Source: UBA1306 sp964396415
GTDB taxonomy: Bacteria; Spirochaetota; Spirochaetia; Treponematales; Rectinemataceae
Assembly: GCA_964396415.1 (NCBI GenBank)
Contig: CAYNFM010000078.1
Location: forward strand, 1-16,506
Direction of reading: 5' to 3'
DNA length: 16,506 bases
Part shown: in pieces, positions 1-5,677 of the stretch
How positions within the stretch are numbered: the stretch's first letter is position 1
Layout: every line of letters starts with the position of its first letter
Program-made: the position numbers and the translations under genes
Notes under the pieces: model-generated
What the model was told of the DNA's origin: nothing
What the model saw: the letters and a program-made list of their open reading frames with translations, nothing else
The model's database searches: none

Positions 1-658
1 GCTGGCGCAGGGACCAGCCCGCGCAGTAGCCCGAGAACATGGAGAGATCGTGGATATGGAAGTCGGCGTCCCGGTGGGCGGCCGCGATCTCCTCGGGGTA
101 GATGTTCTTGAGCCAGTAATTGGCGGTGATGGTGCCGGAATTGTGCAAGATGAGACCGCCGAGGGAGTAGTTGACGTTGGCGTTCTCCTTGACCCTCCAG
201 TCCACCTGCGAAAGGTAGCCGTCCATCGTCGAGTTGATGTCCAGCATGAGCCGGGCGGCGTCGCGCATGGCCTCGTGCTTGGCGCGGTAGAGGATATAGG
301 CCTTCGCGACCTTGGCCTCCCCCGCCTCGATGAGGGAGGTCTCGACGAGGTCCTGTATTTCCTCTATGGCGGGTATGGAGTTGGGATGCCGAGCGGACAT
401 GAGCGCGCGAAGCTTGACCTCGACGAGGTCGACGACCCGCTTGAGGGGCTCGGGCGGGACTCCCTCGACCGTCGCGGAGCCGGCGCCGAGCGCGCCTACC
501 GCCTCGAAGGCCCTGGCGACGGCGGCTTCGATCTTCGCCCTATCGTAGCGATGCACTTCGCCCGAGCGCTTGACGACATGGCGCGTCGGCTGGGCCTCGA
601 GACGAGAGGTCCCGAGGATGGTCTTCCACTCGGGGAATATCTGCTGTCCGGCCATCAT
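1..658 (-). CDS. nrdD: Anaerobic ribonucleoside-triphosphate reductase, N-terminal part (cut by window edge)
   Basis: This enzyme reduces ribonucleoside triphosphates to deoxyribonucleotides without oxygen, using a glycyl radical made by NrdG. I translated the minus strand by hand: 219 complete codons are open with no stop to the window edge. Residues of about 15-110 form an ATP-cone (the segment HVVKRSGEVHRYDRAKIEAA and the later IEEIQDLVE), the nucleotide-sensing domain of the family. After it come family-typical segments: a YLSQVDWRVKENANVNYSLG stretch, then NYWLKNIYPEEI and DADFHIHDLSMFSGYCAGWSLRQ-type sequence. The glycyl-radical C-terminus lies outside the window. The start is one of two adjacent ATGs (658 or 655) overlapping the nrdR stop as ATGA, so translation is probably coupled to nrdR. 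The order nrdR-nrdD and the shared promoter imply NrdR control. The family assignment is firm; the full length is unknown. Confidence 0.93.
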   Translation of the reverse strand, partial: MMAGQQIFPEWKTILGTSRLEAQPTRHVVKRSGEVHRYDRAKIEAAVARAFEAVGALGAGSATVEGVPPEPLKRVVDLVEVKLRALMSARHPNSIPAIEEIQDLVETSLIEAGEAKVAKAYILYRAKHEAMRDAARLMLDINSTMDGYLSQVDWRVKENANVNYSLGGLILHNSGTITANYWLKNIYPEEIAAAHRDADFHIHDLSMFSGYCAGWSLRQ

Positions 659-1134
659 CGCCCTCCCCTTCCTTCGCCCTGCTCTTCCATGCTTTCGATT
701 TCACGAAGGAATTCGGCCATGGTCTCGAACTTCCTATATACCGACGCGAAACGCACATAGGCCACCTTGTCCAAGGCATACAGCCTGCGTAGGACCATCT
801 CGCCCAGCTCGACGCTGGGAATCTCGTTGACTGCCTTTCCCTTCTGCGCGGCCTCGTCCTCGATCTCGTTGACCAAGTTTTCTATGCTGAGCTGGGATAC
901 GGGTCGTTTTTCCAGGGCGCGGATGACCCCTCTCTCGAGCTTCGAGCGCTCGAAGGGCTCGCGTCGCCCGTCGCGCTTGACCACCATGAGGGGCTTTTCC
1001 TCTATTCGCTCGTAGCTTGTAAAACGAAGGCCGCAGGAACTGCATTCCCGACGGCGGCGGATGCTCTCGCCATTGGCGAGAGTTCTACTATCTATTACCT
1101 TGTCGTCGAGACTTCCGCAGTGGGGACAACGCAT
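655..1134 (-). CDS. nrdR: Transcriptional repressor NrdR
   Basis: NrdR represses ribonucleotide reductase genes by binding NrdR boxes when its ATP-cone senses ATP/dATP. The 159-residue product has the normal family length. The N-terminal zinc ribbon uses C3, C6, C31 and C34 (MRCPHCGS and RRRRECSSCGLRFTSYE), and an ATP-cone spans about 49-139 (VVKRDGRREPFERSKLERG onward). The ATG at 1134 is preceded by AAGGTGAG at 1137-1144, a good Shine-Dalgarno. Its stop overlaps the ATG of nrdD. Its own promoter carries two NrdR-box-like sites, so autoregulation of a nrdR-nrdD operon is likely. The C-terminal tail is rich in Glu, Gly and Arg and looks dispensable. Confidence 0.97.
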   Translation of the reverse strand: MRCPHCGSLDDKVIDSRTLANGESIRRRRECSSCGLRFTSYERIEEKPLMVVKRDGRREPFERSKLERGVIRALEKRPVSQLSIENLVNEIEDEAAQKGKAVNEIPSVELGEMVLRRLYALDKVAYVRFASVYRKFETMAEFLREIESMEEQGEGRGGR

Positions 1135-1202
1135 CGCTCACCTTATTTGTATGAAATTCGCTGATAACTCTACATCGGTCTGCGTCCAGCCATCGGATAG
1201 AA

Positions 1203-1268
1203 CTACTACAGCTAGAGGCAGTCCAAAGGGCAGCTACAGGATATAGTATCGCGCTTGGTCGCTGTCAA
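1203..1268 (-). promoter_or_regulatory. nrdR-nrdD promoter with two NrdR boxes
   Basis: Read on the minus strand, TTGACA (1268-1263) is followed after 17 bases by TATATC (1245-1240), a sigma-70-type promoter whose start would be near 1232. An A8 tract at 1288-1281, 12 bases upstream of the -35, could act as an UP element. ATACTATATCCTGTAG (1249-1234) overlaps the -10, and CCTCTAGCTGTAGTAG (1218-1203) lies just downstream of the start. Against the known NrdR box (acaCWAtATaTWGWgt) each keeps all but one of the most conserved core positions. They are separated by 15 bases, the spacing usual for paired NrdR boxes, so both fall on the same DNA face. Box identity is inferred from recall of the consensus and was not scored by a matrix. 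Confidence 0.7.
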
Positions 1269-1433
1269 GGATGGATTTGGTTTTTTTTGTAAAGAAATCG
1301 AATCAGAAGCGTTTTTAGATGCCCGCGCACACTCGTACTGATGGAAACGAGCGATCGTTCGGCTCAATTGGAAAAGTAGGCAGCCTTCCCCCGATTTAGG
1401 AAAGCCTCCATCCCTCATACATTTCGTTATTAG
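1269..1433. other. AT-richer spacer upstream of the nrdR promoter
   Basis: No gene is supported here. The stretch is visibly richer in A and T than the flanking genes. It holds the A8/T8 tract upstream of the nrdR -35 and the candidate terminator of the upstream methyltransferase gene. Together with the promoter and leader it makes up the 299-base gap between nrdR and the methyltransferase gene. Confidence 0.6.
1371..1409 (-). terminator. Candidate intrinsic terminator of the RNA methyltransferase gene
   Basis: About 25 bases past the stop at 1434, the minus strand reads GGAGGCTTTCC (1409-1399), a 9-base loop, then GGAAGGCTGCC (1389-1379). Ten of eleven positions pair, with one A-G mismatch and two G-T wobbles, and the stem is followed by TACTTTTC. 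The U tract is short, so termination may be leaky. It would insulate nrdR from the upstream gene. Confidence 0.5.
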
Positions 1434-2264
1434 CTATGTCTTTATCATCCTGCATACATACATCGGTCCGGCTCCCCCCGCCCTATCGGGCAGTATCGCC
1501 AAGCCGTACTCCGTCTCTTCCGCAATGCCCGGTTCCGAATAGATCGGCTTGTCGAAGACCAAGGTCGCTCCGTGTCTGGCGGCCGCCCTCGCGACGACAG
1601 CGTCATTCTCTTCGGGCGATAGAGCGCAGGTCGAGTAGAGGAGGCAACCCTCGGTCTTGAGCATGATGAGGGCAGAGGAGAGGAGAGCCCATTGCCGTTG
1701 GGCGAGGGAGCGTACCCTCGCGGGATTCCACTCCGCCAAAGCCCCCTCGTCGGCGCGCCCGGCGGCTCTCGATCCGGCCTTGGCTCGGCGAAGGACATGA
1801 CGCTCGCTCGAGCAGGGAGCGTCGAGGAGTATCGCATCGAAGGCGGACTCGAAGGAACGGCACATCGCGGCGGCATCCCGGCCCGTGACCTCGACCCGCT
1901 CACGAAGCGGGAGCTGAAGGTAGCGATCCAGCACAAGACCTAGTCGGCGCCGGCGCTCGGCGGAGAGCTCGTTGGCGACGAGGGTCGTCTCGGGCCCGAG
2001 GCGCGAGGCGAGGACGAGGCTTTTCCCTCCGGGCGCCGCGCAGGCGTCGAGTATTCTGCCCTCGGAGGGGAGAACGAGGCTGGAAGCCGCGAAGATCGAC
2101 GCTGAATCCATGTAGTAGGGATCGAGCCCTTCGCCGGCGAAGAAGGGGACGGAATCGGGCTCGGCGGCCAAGGCGGCCTCCAGGGCGGGCCAGCGTTCGC
2201 CGAAGAGGCCGCTATAATGTTCCCGAAAAGCCTCGGCTCCGCGTCCGCCACGCTTTTTCTTCAT
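1434..2264 (-). CDS. RsmB/NSUN-family RNA cytosine-C5 methyltransferase, compact form
   Basis: The protein is a class I SAM-dependent methyltransferase that should methylate a cytosine C5 in RNA, probably rRNA or tRNA. Of its 276 residues, D73-K81 (DACAAPGGK) is the SAM motif I. DAPCSSE has C151 (motif IV), and YSTCAL has C213 (motif VI). The last two are the paired cysteines that release and attack the base in RsmB/RsmF/NSUN enzymes. It lacks the N-terminal NusB-like domain of RsmB and the long C-terminal extension of RsmF, so it resembles the compact NSUN4-like group. The target base cannot be told from sequence. ATG 2264 has AGGA seven bases upstream. It is transcribed divergently from the gph-like gene. 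Confidence 0.85.
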   Translation of the reverse strand: MKKKRGGRGAEAFREHYSGLFGERWPALEAALAAEPDSVPFFAGEGLDPYYMDSASIFAASSLVLPSEGRILDACAAPGGKSLVLASRLGPETTLVANELSAERRRRLGLVLDRYLQLPLRERVEVTGRDAAAMCRSFESAFDAILLDAPCSSERHVLRRAKAGSRAAGRADEGALAEWNPARVRSLAQRQWALLSSALIMLKTEGCLLYSTCALSPEENDAVVARAAARHGATLVFDKPIYSEPGIAEETEYGLAILPDRAGGAGPMYVCRMIKT

Positions 2265-2270
2265 CTCGGA

Positions 2271-2330
2271 ATCCTAACCGATCGATACCCGGCTCCTCAA
2301 TTGACCTAAGCCCCTCCTCTTTGGGATACT
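2271..2330. promoter_or_regulatory. Divergent promoters with abutting -35 elements
   Basis: On the plus strand TTGACC (2301-2306), 18 bases and GATACT (2325-2330) would start transcription near 2337, next to the phosphatase ATG at 2339. On the minus strand TTGAGG (2300-2295), 18 bases and TAGGAT (2276-2271) would start near 2264, which is the first base of the methyltransferase ATG. The two -35 hexamers touch (CCTCAA then TTGACC). Each hexamer matches the consensus only partly, and the AGGA inside the reverse -10 may instead be a Shine-Dalgarno. Confidence 0.4.
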
Positions 2331-2338
2331 CGCAGACG

Positions 2339-2986
2339 ATGAAGAAGGCCGTAATTTTCGATCTGGACGGTACGCTCGCGGATACGATCGCCGATATCGC
2401 CGGGGCGGTCAATCGCGCCCTGTCGCGAAGAAAGCTCCCCCGATTCGGCCTCGACCGCTACAAGCTCATGGTCGGCGACGGCTTTCGCGCCCTCATCGAG
2501 CGCGCCCTGCCCGAGGAGCTCAGGACGGAAGCCTACATCGAGGCGATGAGGGCCGAGGCGGCGGCGGATTACGCGGGACGCTGTCTCGAGCGCACGTCGG
2601 CCTATCCCGGCGTGCTCGAGCTCCTCTCGGCGCTGGCCGTACGGGGCATTCCCGCCGCGGTCCTTTCCAATAAGCCCGACGACCTCACGAAGAAGTGCGT
2701 CGCCGGCCTCTTCCCCTCCTTCTCGTTCGCCCTCGTGCGCGGCGAGACGGAAGACTTTCCGCGCAAGCCCGACCCGGCCTCCGCCCTCGACGTCTGCCGC
2801 CGGCTCGAAACCTCGCCGGGGGACACGCTGTACCTCGGCGACACAGGCGTCGACATGAGGACGGCCAAGTCCGCCGGGATGACGGCCCTCGGGGCGACCT
2901 GGGGCTTTCGGAGCGAGGAGGAGCTCCGCGAGGCGGGCGCGGACGCGCTACTCGCGCGACCGCTCAGTCTGCTAGAATACCTATAG
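2339..2986 (+). CDS. gph: HAD-superfamily phosphatase, phosphoglycolate phosphatase-like
   Basis: This is a cytosolic Mg-dependent phosphatase of HAD subfamily IA, probably acting on 2-phosphoglycolate or another small phosphate ester. The 215-residue product has all four HAD motifs: DLDGT with nucleophile D8 and acid/base D10, S110 in VLSNK, K143 in PRKPDP, and D168/D172 in LGDTGVDM. A helical cap lies between motifs I and II (about 15-90). ATG 2339 is chosen because MKKAVIFDLDGTL is the normal start of the family. An in-frame TTG at 2321 would add six residues but falls inside the candidate promoter. No Shine-Dalgarno precedes the ATG, and the predicted transcription start is only 1-2 bases away, so the mRNA may be leaderless. 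The next gene's Shine-Dalgarno overlaps its stop, implying an operon. Confidence 0.85.
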   Translation: MKKAVIFDLDGTLADTIADIAGAVNRALSRRKLPRFGLDRYKLMVGDGFRALIERALPEELRTEAYIEAMRAEAAADYAGRCLERTSAYPGVLELLSALAVRGIPAAVLSNKPDDLTKKCVAGLFPSFSFALVRGETEDFPRKPDPASALDVCRRLETSPGDTLYLGDTGVDMRTAKSAGMTALGATWGFRSEEELREAGADALLARPLSLLEYL

Positions 2987-2995
2987 GAGATGCAC

Positions 2996-4798
2996 ATGGA
3001 CCGAGACGCGATAAAGGCGAGGGCCCTGGATTACGTGAGTCGCGAAGGCGACGCCGAATTCCGCTCGGAGGTCGAGGCCCTCCTCGAAACCGAGGATTGG
3101 AAGGAGCTCGAGGACCGTTTTTACCGGGATCTCGAGTTCGGCACGGGCGGGCTGCGCGGCGTGATAGGCGGCGGCTACAACCGGATGAACACCCTCGTGG
3201 TCAGCCGCGCGACCCAAGGGCTTTGCGACTACCTCAAGCAGGCCCTGCCCGGCAAGAAGAGCCTCTCGGCCTGTATCGCCTACGACTCCCGGCGCTGCTC
3301 GGACTCCTTCTCGTGGGTGGCCGCGCGAGTGTTCGCGGCCAACGGCATAAAGGCATACCTCTTCAGCTCCCTGAGGCCCACGCCCGAGCTTTCCTTCGCG
3401 ATCCGAAGGCTCCATGCGGACACCGGCATCGTCGTGACCGCCAGCCACAACCCGCCGAAATACAACGGCTACAAGGCCTATTGGGGCGACGGCGCCCAGG
3501 TCATCCCTCCTCACGACGAGGGAATCATAAGGATGGTCGAGGCCGTCTCGGAGGTCAAGACCGTTCCCAGGGAAGAGGCTCTCGCGAAGGGCTCGATCGT
3601 CGTCATCGATAAGGAAGTCGACGAGCCCTACGTCGCCATGGTCGAGTCCAAGCTCCTCCGAAGAGATCTCATCAGGAAGATGGCCGGCGAGGCCAAGATC
3701 GTCTATACGCCCCTGCACGGCACCGGGGCCCTGCATTTCGAGCGCGTGATGAAGGATCTCGGCTTCTCCGTGTCGACGGTACCCGAGCAGCGCGAGCCCG
3801 ACGGCAGTTTCCCGACGGTAGCCTTCCCCAATCCGGAGGAGGCCGCCGCCCTCAAGCTCGCCCTCGAGCTGGGCGCGAGAGTCGAGGCCGACGTCGTGAT
3901 GGCGAACGATCCCGACGCGGACAGGCTCGGCGTCGCGGTGCCCCGCGCCCCCGGCGACTATGTCCTCATCACCGGCAATCAGCTGGGATCACTCCATCTC
4001 GATTACATCCTCCTGACGCGCAAGGAACTGGGCCTCATGCCCAAGAAGCCCGCCGTGGTCAAGACCATCGTGACCACCGATCTCCAGGCGCGCATCGCCG
4101 AGAAGTACGGCGCGACCTCCTTCGAGTGCCTCACGGGCTTCAAGTGGATCGCCGACCTCATGCGCCGCTTCGAGTCGGACGGCCTGGGCTACGAGTACGT
4201 CTACGGCACCGAGGAGAGCTACGGCCACCTCGTCGAGAACGAGGTCCGCGACAAGGACGGCATCTCCGCGGCCGCCCTCACCGCGGAGATGACCCTGTAT
4301 TGGCGGTCCAAGGGCAAGAGCCTACTGGAGCGCCTCGAGGAGCTCTACGTCGAGCACGGCTACTTCGAGGAAAAGAGCATCAACAAGTATTTCGAGGGCC
4401 CGACGGGGATGGAAATAATGAAAGGCATCATGGAAGGCTACCGCAGGAGCCAACCGACCTCCCTGGGCGGGATCTCCGTCGCCCGCATCCGCGACGTCGG
4501 CACGGGGCTGGAGTGGGCTGTCGGGACACCCGGCTCCGCGCGCGAGGAGGCGCGGAAGATCGACCTGCCTACCAGCGACGTCATACAATGGGTGCTGGCC
4601 GACAGCACCAAGGTGACCGTGAGGCCCTCGGGGACCGAGCCGAAGATAAAGTTCTACATACTGCTCTCGACGAAGGTCGAAGGCGGCCGGGCAGGCCTCG
4701 CGGCGGCTCGCGGATCTTCGGCGGCCAAGGCCGAGGCGATCGCCGCGGATATCGGCAAGGCGATCGGCGCAATAGGCGCGAAAGCCGCGGGCTCTTGA
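2996..4798 (+). CDS. Phosphoglucomutase/phosphomannomutase (alpha-D-phosphohexomutase)
   Basis: The enzyme interconverts hexose-1- and hexose-6-phosphates, feeding glycogen, sugar-nucleotide and envelope synthesis. At 600 residues it matches the long PgcA/PGM2-like group. Catalytic S150 lies in VVTASHNPPKYNGYK, and the metal loop is D305, D307 and D309 in DPDADRLGVAV. The sugar-binding loop is E406-G410 (EESYG), and the phosphate-binding loop is R543-E548 (RPSGTE) followed by PKIKFY. Two in-frame ATGs exist, at 2990 and 2996. AGGAG at 2985-2989 abuts the first but lies six bases from the second, so 2996 is chosen. The stop overlaps the TTG start of the exonuclease gene (TTGA). Substrate preference, glucose or mannose, cannot be told by eye. 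Confidence 0.92.
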   Translation: MDRDAIKARALDYVSREGDAEFRSEVEALLETEDWKELEDRFYRDLEFGTGGLRGVIGGGYNRMNTLVVSRATQGLCDYLKQALPGKKSLSACIAYDSRRCSDSFSWVAARVFAANGIKAYLFSSLRPTPELSFAIRRLHADTGIVVTASHNPPKYNGYKAYWGDGAQVIPPHDEGIIRMVEAVSEVKTVPREEALAKGSIVVIDKEVDEPYVAMVESKLLRRDLIRKMAGEAKIVYTPLHGTGALHFERVMKDLGFSVSTVPEQREPDGSFPTVAFPNPEEAAALKLALELGARVEADVVMANDPDADRLGVAVPRAPGDYVLITGNQLGSLHLDYILLTRKELGLMPKKPAVVKTIVTTDLQARIAEKYGATSFECLTGFKWIADLMRRFESDGLGYEYVYGTEESYGHLVENEVRDKDGISAAALTAEMTLYWRSKGKSLLERLEELYVEHGYFEEKSINKYFEGPTGMEIMKGIMEGYRRSQPTSLGGISVARIRDVGTGLEWAVGTPGSAREEARKIDLPTSDVIQWVLADSTKVTVRPSGTEPKIKFYILLSTKVEGGRAGLAAARGSSAAKAEAIAADIGKAIGAIGAKAAGS

Positions 4799-5310
4799 TC
4801 TTCCTCGCCCTCGACTTCGAGACGACGGGACTCGACTGCGCTATCGGACGAGTCGTGGAGATAGGCGCGATCCGCTTCGCCGTCGCGGCGGGAGCCTGCG
4901 TCGAGGAAGCCTCTCTGGCCTGCCTCATCGACCCCGGGATACCCATACCGCGCCAGGCCAGCGCCATCCACGGCTTATCCGACGAGGACGTCGCCGGGGC
5001 CCCGGCCTTCAGGGAAGTGGCCCCGTCCCTGCTCGCGCTGGCGGCGGGCTCGGTCATAGTGGCGCACAACGTGCGCTTCGACCTGTCCTTCCTCGACGCC
5101 GAGCTCTCGCGCCTCGGCATCTCGCGCCCCGCGGCGCCGACGGAGGACACGGTAGCCCTCAGCCGGCGCGCCTTTCCCGGCAGGGCGAGCTATCGTCTCG
5201 AGGCGATCGCCCACGCCCTGGGCATAGATATCGGGTCCTCCCATCGCGCCCTCGACGACGCGAGGACCTGCATGCTGCTCTACCTGGCCTGCGCGAATCA
5301 ACTGCGTTAA
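4795..5310 (+). CDS. DnaQ-like 3'-5' exonuclease (DEDDh family)
   Basis: This is a DEDDh nuclease related to the epsilon proofreading subunit of DNA polymerase III. Its 171 residues are little more than the exonuclease domain: ExoI has D7 and E9 in LALDFETTGL, ExoII has D96 in HNVRFDLSFLD, and ExoIII has H150 and D155 in HRALDDA. IHGLSDEDVAGAP (58-70) is typical of PolC/epsilon-like members. No clear polymerase- or clamp-binding tail is visible, so it may be proofreading epsilon or a stand-alone repair/RNA exonuclease. The TTG at 4795 overlaps the preceding stop. It is the only start codon placed just before the conserved LALDFETTG, and no strong Shine-Dalgarno is seen, so coupling is likely. 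It is the last gene of the gph-like/mutase group. Confidence 0.85.
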   Translation: MIFLALDFETTGLDCAIGRVVEIGAIRFAVAAGACVEEASLACLIDPGIPIPRQASAIHGLSDEDVAGAPAFREVAPSLLALAAGSVIVAHNVRFDLSFLDAELSRLGISRPAAPTEDTVALSRRAFPGRASYRLEAIAHALGIDIGSSHRALDDARTCMLLYLACANQLR

Positions 5311-5316
5311 GGCCGC

Positions 5317-5373
5317 GCCCGCGATAGCGGGCATATGATCCATTCCCTACGGCCCAGGGCCGAAGGCCCTTGG
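5317..5373 (+). terminator. Two GC hairpins after the exonuclease gene, possible terminator
   Basis: GCCCGC (5317-5322), GATA, GCGGGC (5327-5332) is a perfect 6-bp hairpin seven bases after the stop. A second, AGGGCC (5356-5361), GAA, GGCCCT (5365-5370), can be extended to CCAGGGCC/GGCCCTTGG with a bulged T. Neither is followed by a U tract, so they are not classical intrinsic terminators. They may be weak or factor-assisted stops ahead of the lysine promoter. Confidence 0.3.
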
Positions 5374-5382
5374 CGCCCCCAC

Positions 5383-5412
5383 TTGCCTTCGTCTCTCCGC
5401 GCGTGTTAGATT
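5383..5412 (+). promoter_or_regulatory. Candidate promoter of the lysine operon
   Basis: TTGCCT (5383-5388) is followed after 17-18 bases by TTAGAT or TAGATT (5406-5412), in a short AT-rich patch (TTAGATTAATTT) that stands out from its surroundings. The predicted start near 5418-5420 falls just before the first strand of riboswitch helix P1 at 5422, which is where an L-box transcript should begin. The hexamers alone are weak; the position is the main support. Confidence 0.5.
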
Positions 5413-5421
5413 AATTTCCTA

Positions 5422-5598
5422 CCGATCGGAGGAGCGATCCCCATCAGTACTCCGGAAGAGGGCAGGCCGCCCGTCGACGCCGGGGAAAAGGGGAGGATCG
5501 CCGAAGGGCGCGCGCGAGGTCGTCGCGAGCGCCTTGGACGTAGAGGCCAATACCCTACGGCTGTCGCGGCCCGCTTCGGGGCCGCGGAGCGCCATCGG
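5422..5598 (+). promoter_or_regulatory. Lysine riboswitch (L-box) aptamer
   Basis: This RNA element binds lysine and shuts down lysine genes. Recalled L-box landmarks occur in the right order: GGAGGAGCG (5428-5436), ATCAGTA (5443-5449), AAAAGGGGAGG then CGCCGAAGGG (5486-5508), GCCTTGGACGTAG, CCAATACCCTACGGCTGTCGC, and a closing stem. Helices that pair by eye are P1 CCGAT (5422-5426) with ATCGG (5594-5598), P2 GCGATCC (5434-5440) with GGATCGC (5495-5501), an arm CTCCGG (5450-5455) with CCGGGG (5480-5485), P4 CGTAG with CTACG, and P5 CGCGGCCC with GGGCCGCG. The layout closely follows the Thermotoga maritima lysine riboswitch as I remember it. It sits directly upstream of nine lysine-pathway genes. 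A covariance-model search would settle it. Confidence 0.92.
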
Positions 5599-5647
5599 AA
5601 TTCGCACCTTGCCGACCCGACAGCTCGGGGCGGTCGCGGCGAATTTC
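5597..5647 (+). promoter_or_regulatory. L-box expression platform: intermediate hairpin
   Basis: GGAATTCGC (5597-5605) can pair over nine positions with GCGAATTTC (5639-5647). Inside it CCGACCCGA (5612-5620) pairs with TCGGGGCGG (5625-5633) with one mismatch and a CAGC loop. Its first two bases are also the last two bases of the P1 3' strand, so P1 and this hairpin compete slightly. It lacks a U tract, so I read it as a structural part of the switch and not as a terminator. Confidence 0.45.
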
Positions 5648-5649
5648 AT

Positions 5650-5675
5650 GGGATCTCCATCGGGTTGGAGGTCCT
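5650..5675 (+). promoter_or_regulatory. Shine-Dalgarno-sequestering hairpin of the riboswitch
   Basis: GGGATCTCCA (5650-5659) pairs with TGGAGGTCCT (5666-5675) over ten positions (two G-T wobbles) around a TCGGGT loop. The 3' arm contains GGAGGT (5667-5672), the Shine-Dalgarno of the TTG start at 5678, so this structure would block translation. The 5' arm and loop contain CCATCGG (5658-5664), an exact copy of the P1 3' strand at 5592-5598. The P1 5' strand could therefore pair with either copy. A translational OFF switch when lysine is bound is inferred. Confidence 0.65.
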
Positions 5676-5677
5676 GA

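Noticed and set aside
1281..1288. T8 run on the plus strand as a terminator tail
   Set aside because: No stem precedes it on the plus strand and no plus-strand gene ends there. As an A-tract on the minus strand it fits an UP element.
1212..1418. Short minus-strand open frame between nrdR and the methyltransferase gene
   Set aside because: It has no family resemblance, and it spans the candidate terminator, the nrdR promoter and a NrdR box.
5597..5647. Intrinsic terminator in the riboswitch leader
   Set aside because: The stem is strong, but it is followed by CATGGG with no U tract, while a Shine-Dalgarno-blocking hairpin lies just downstream. Translational control fits better.
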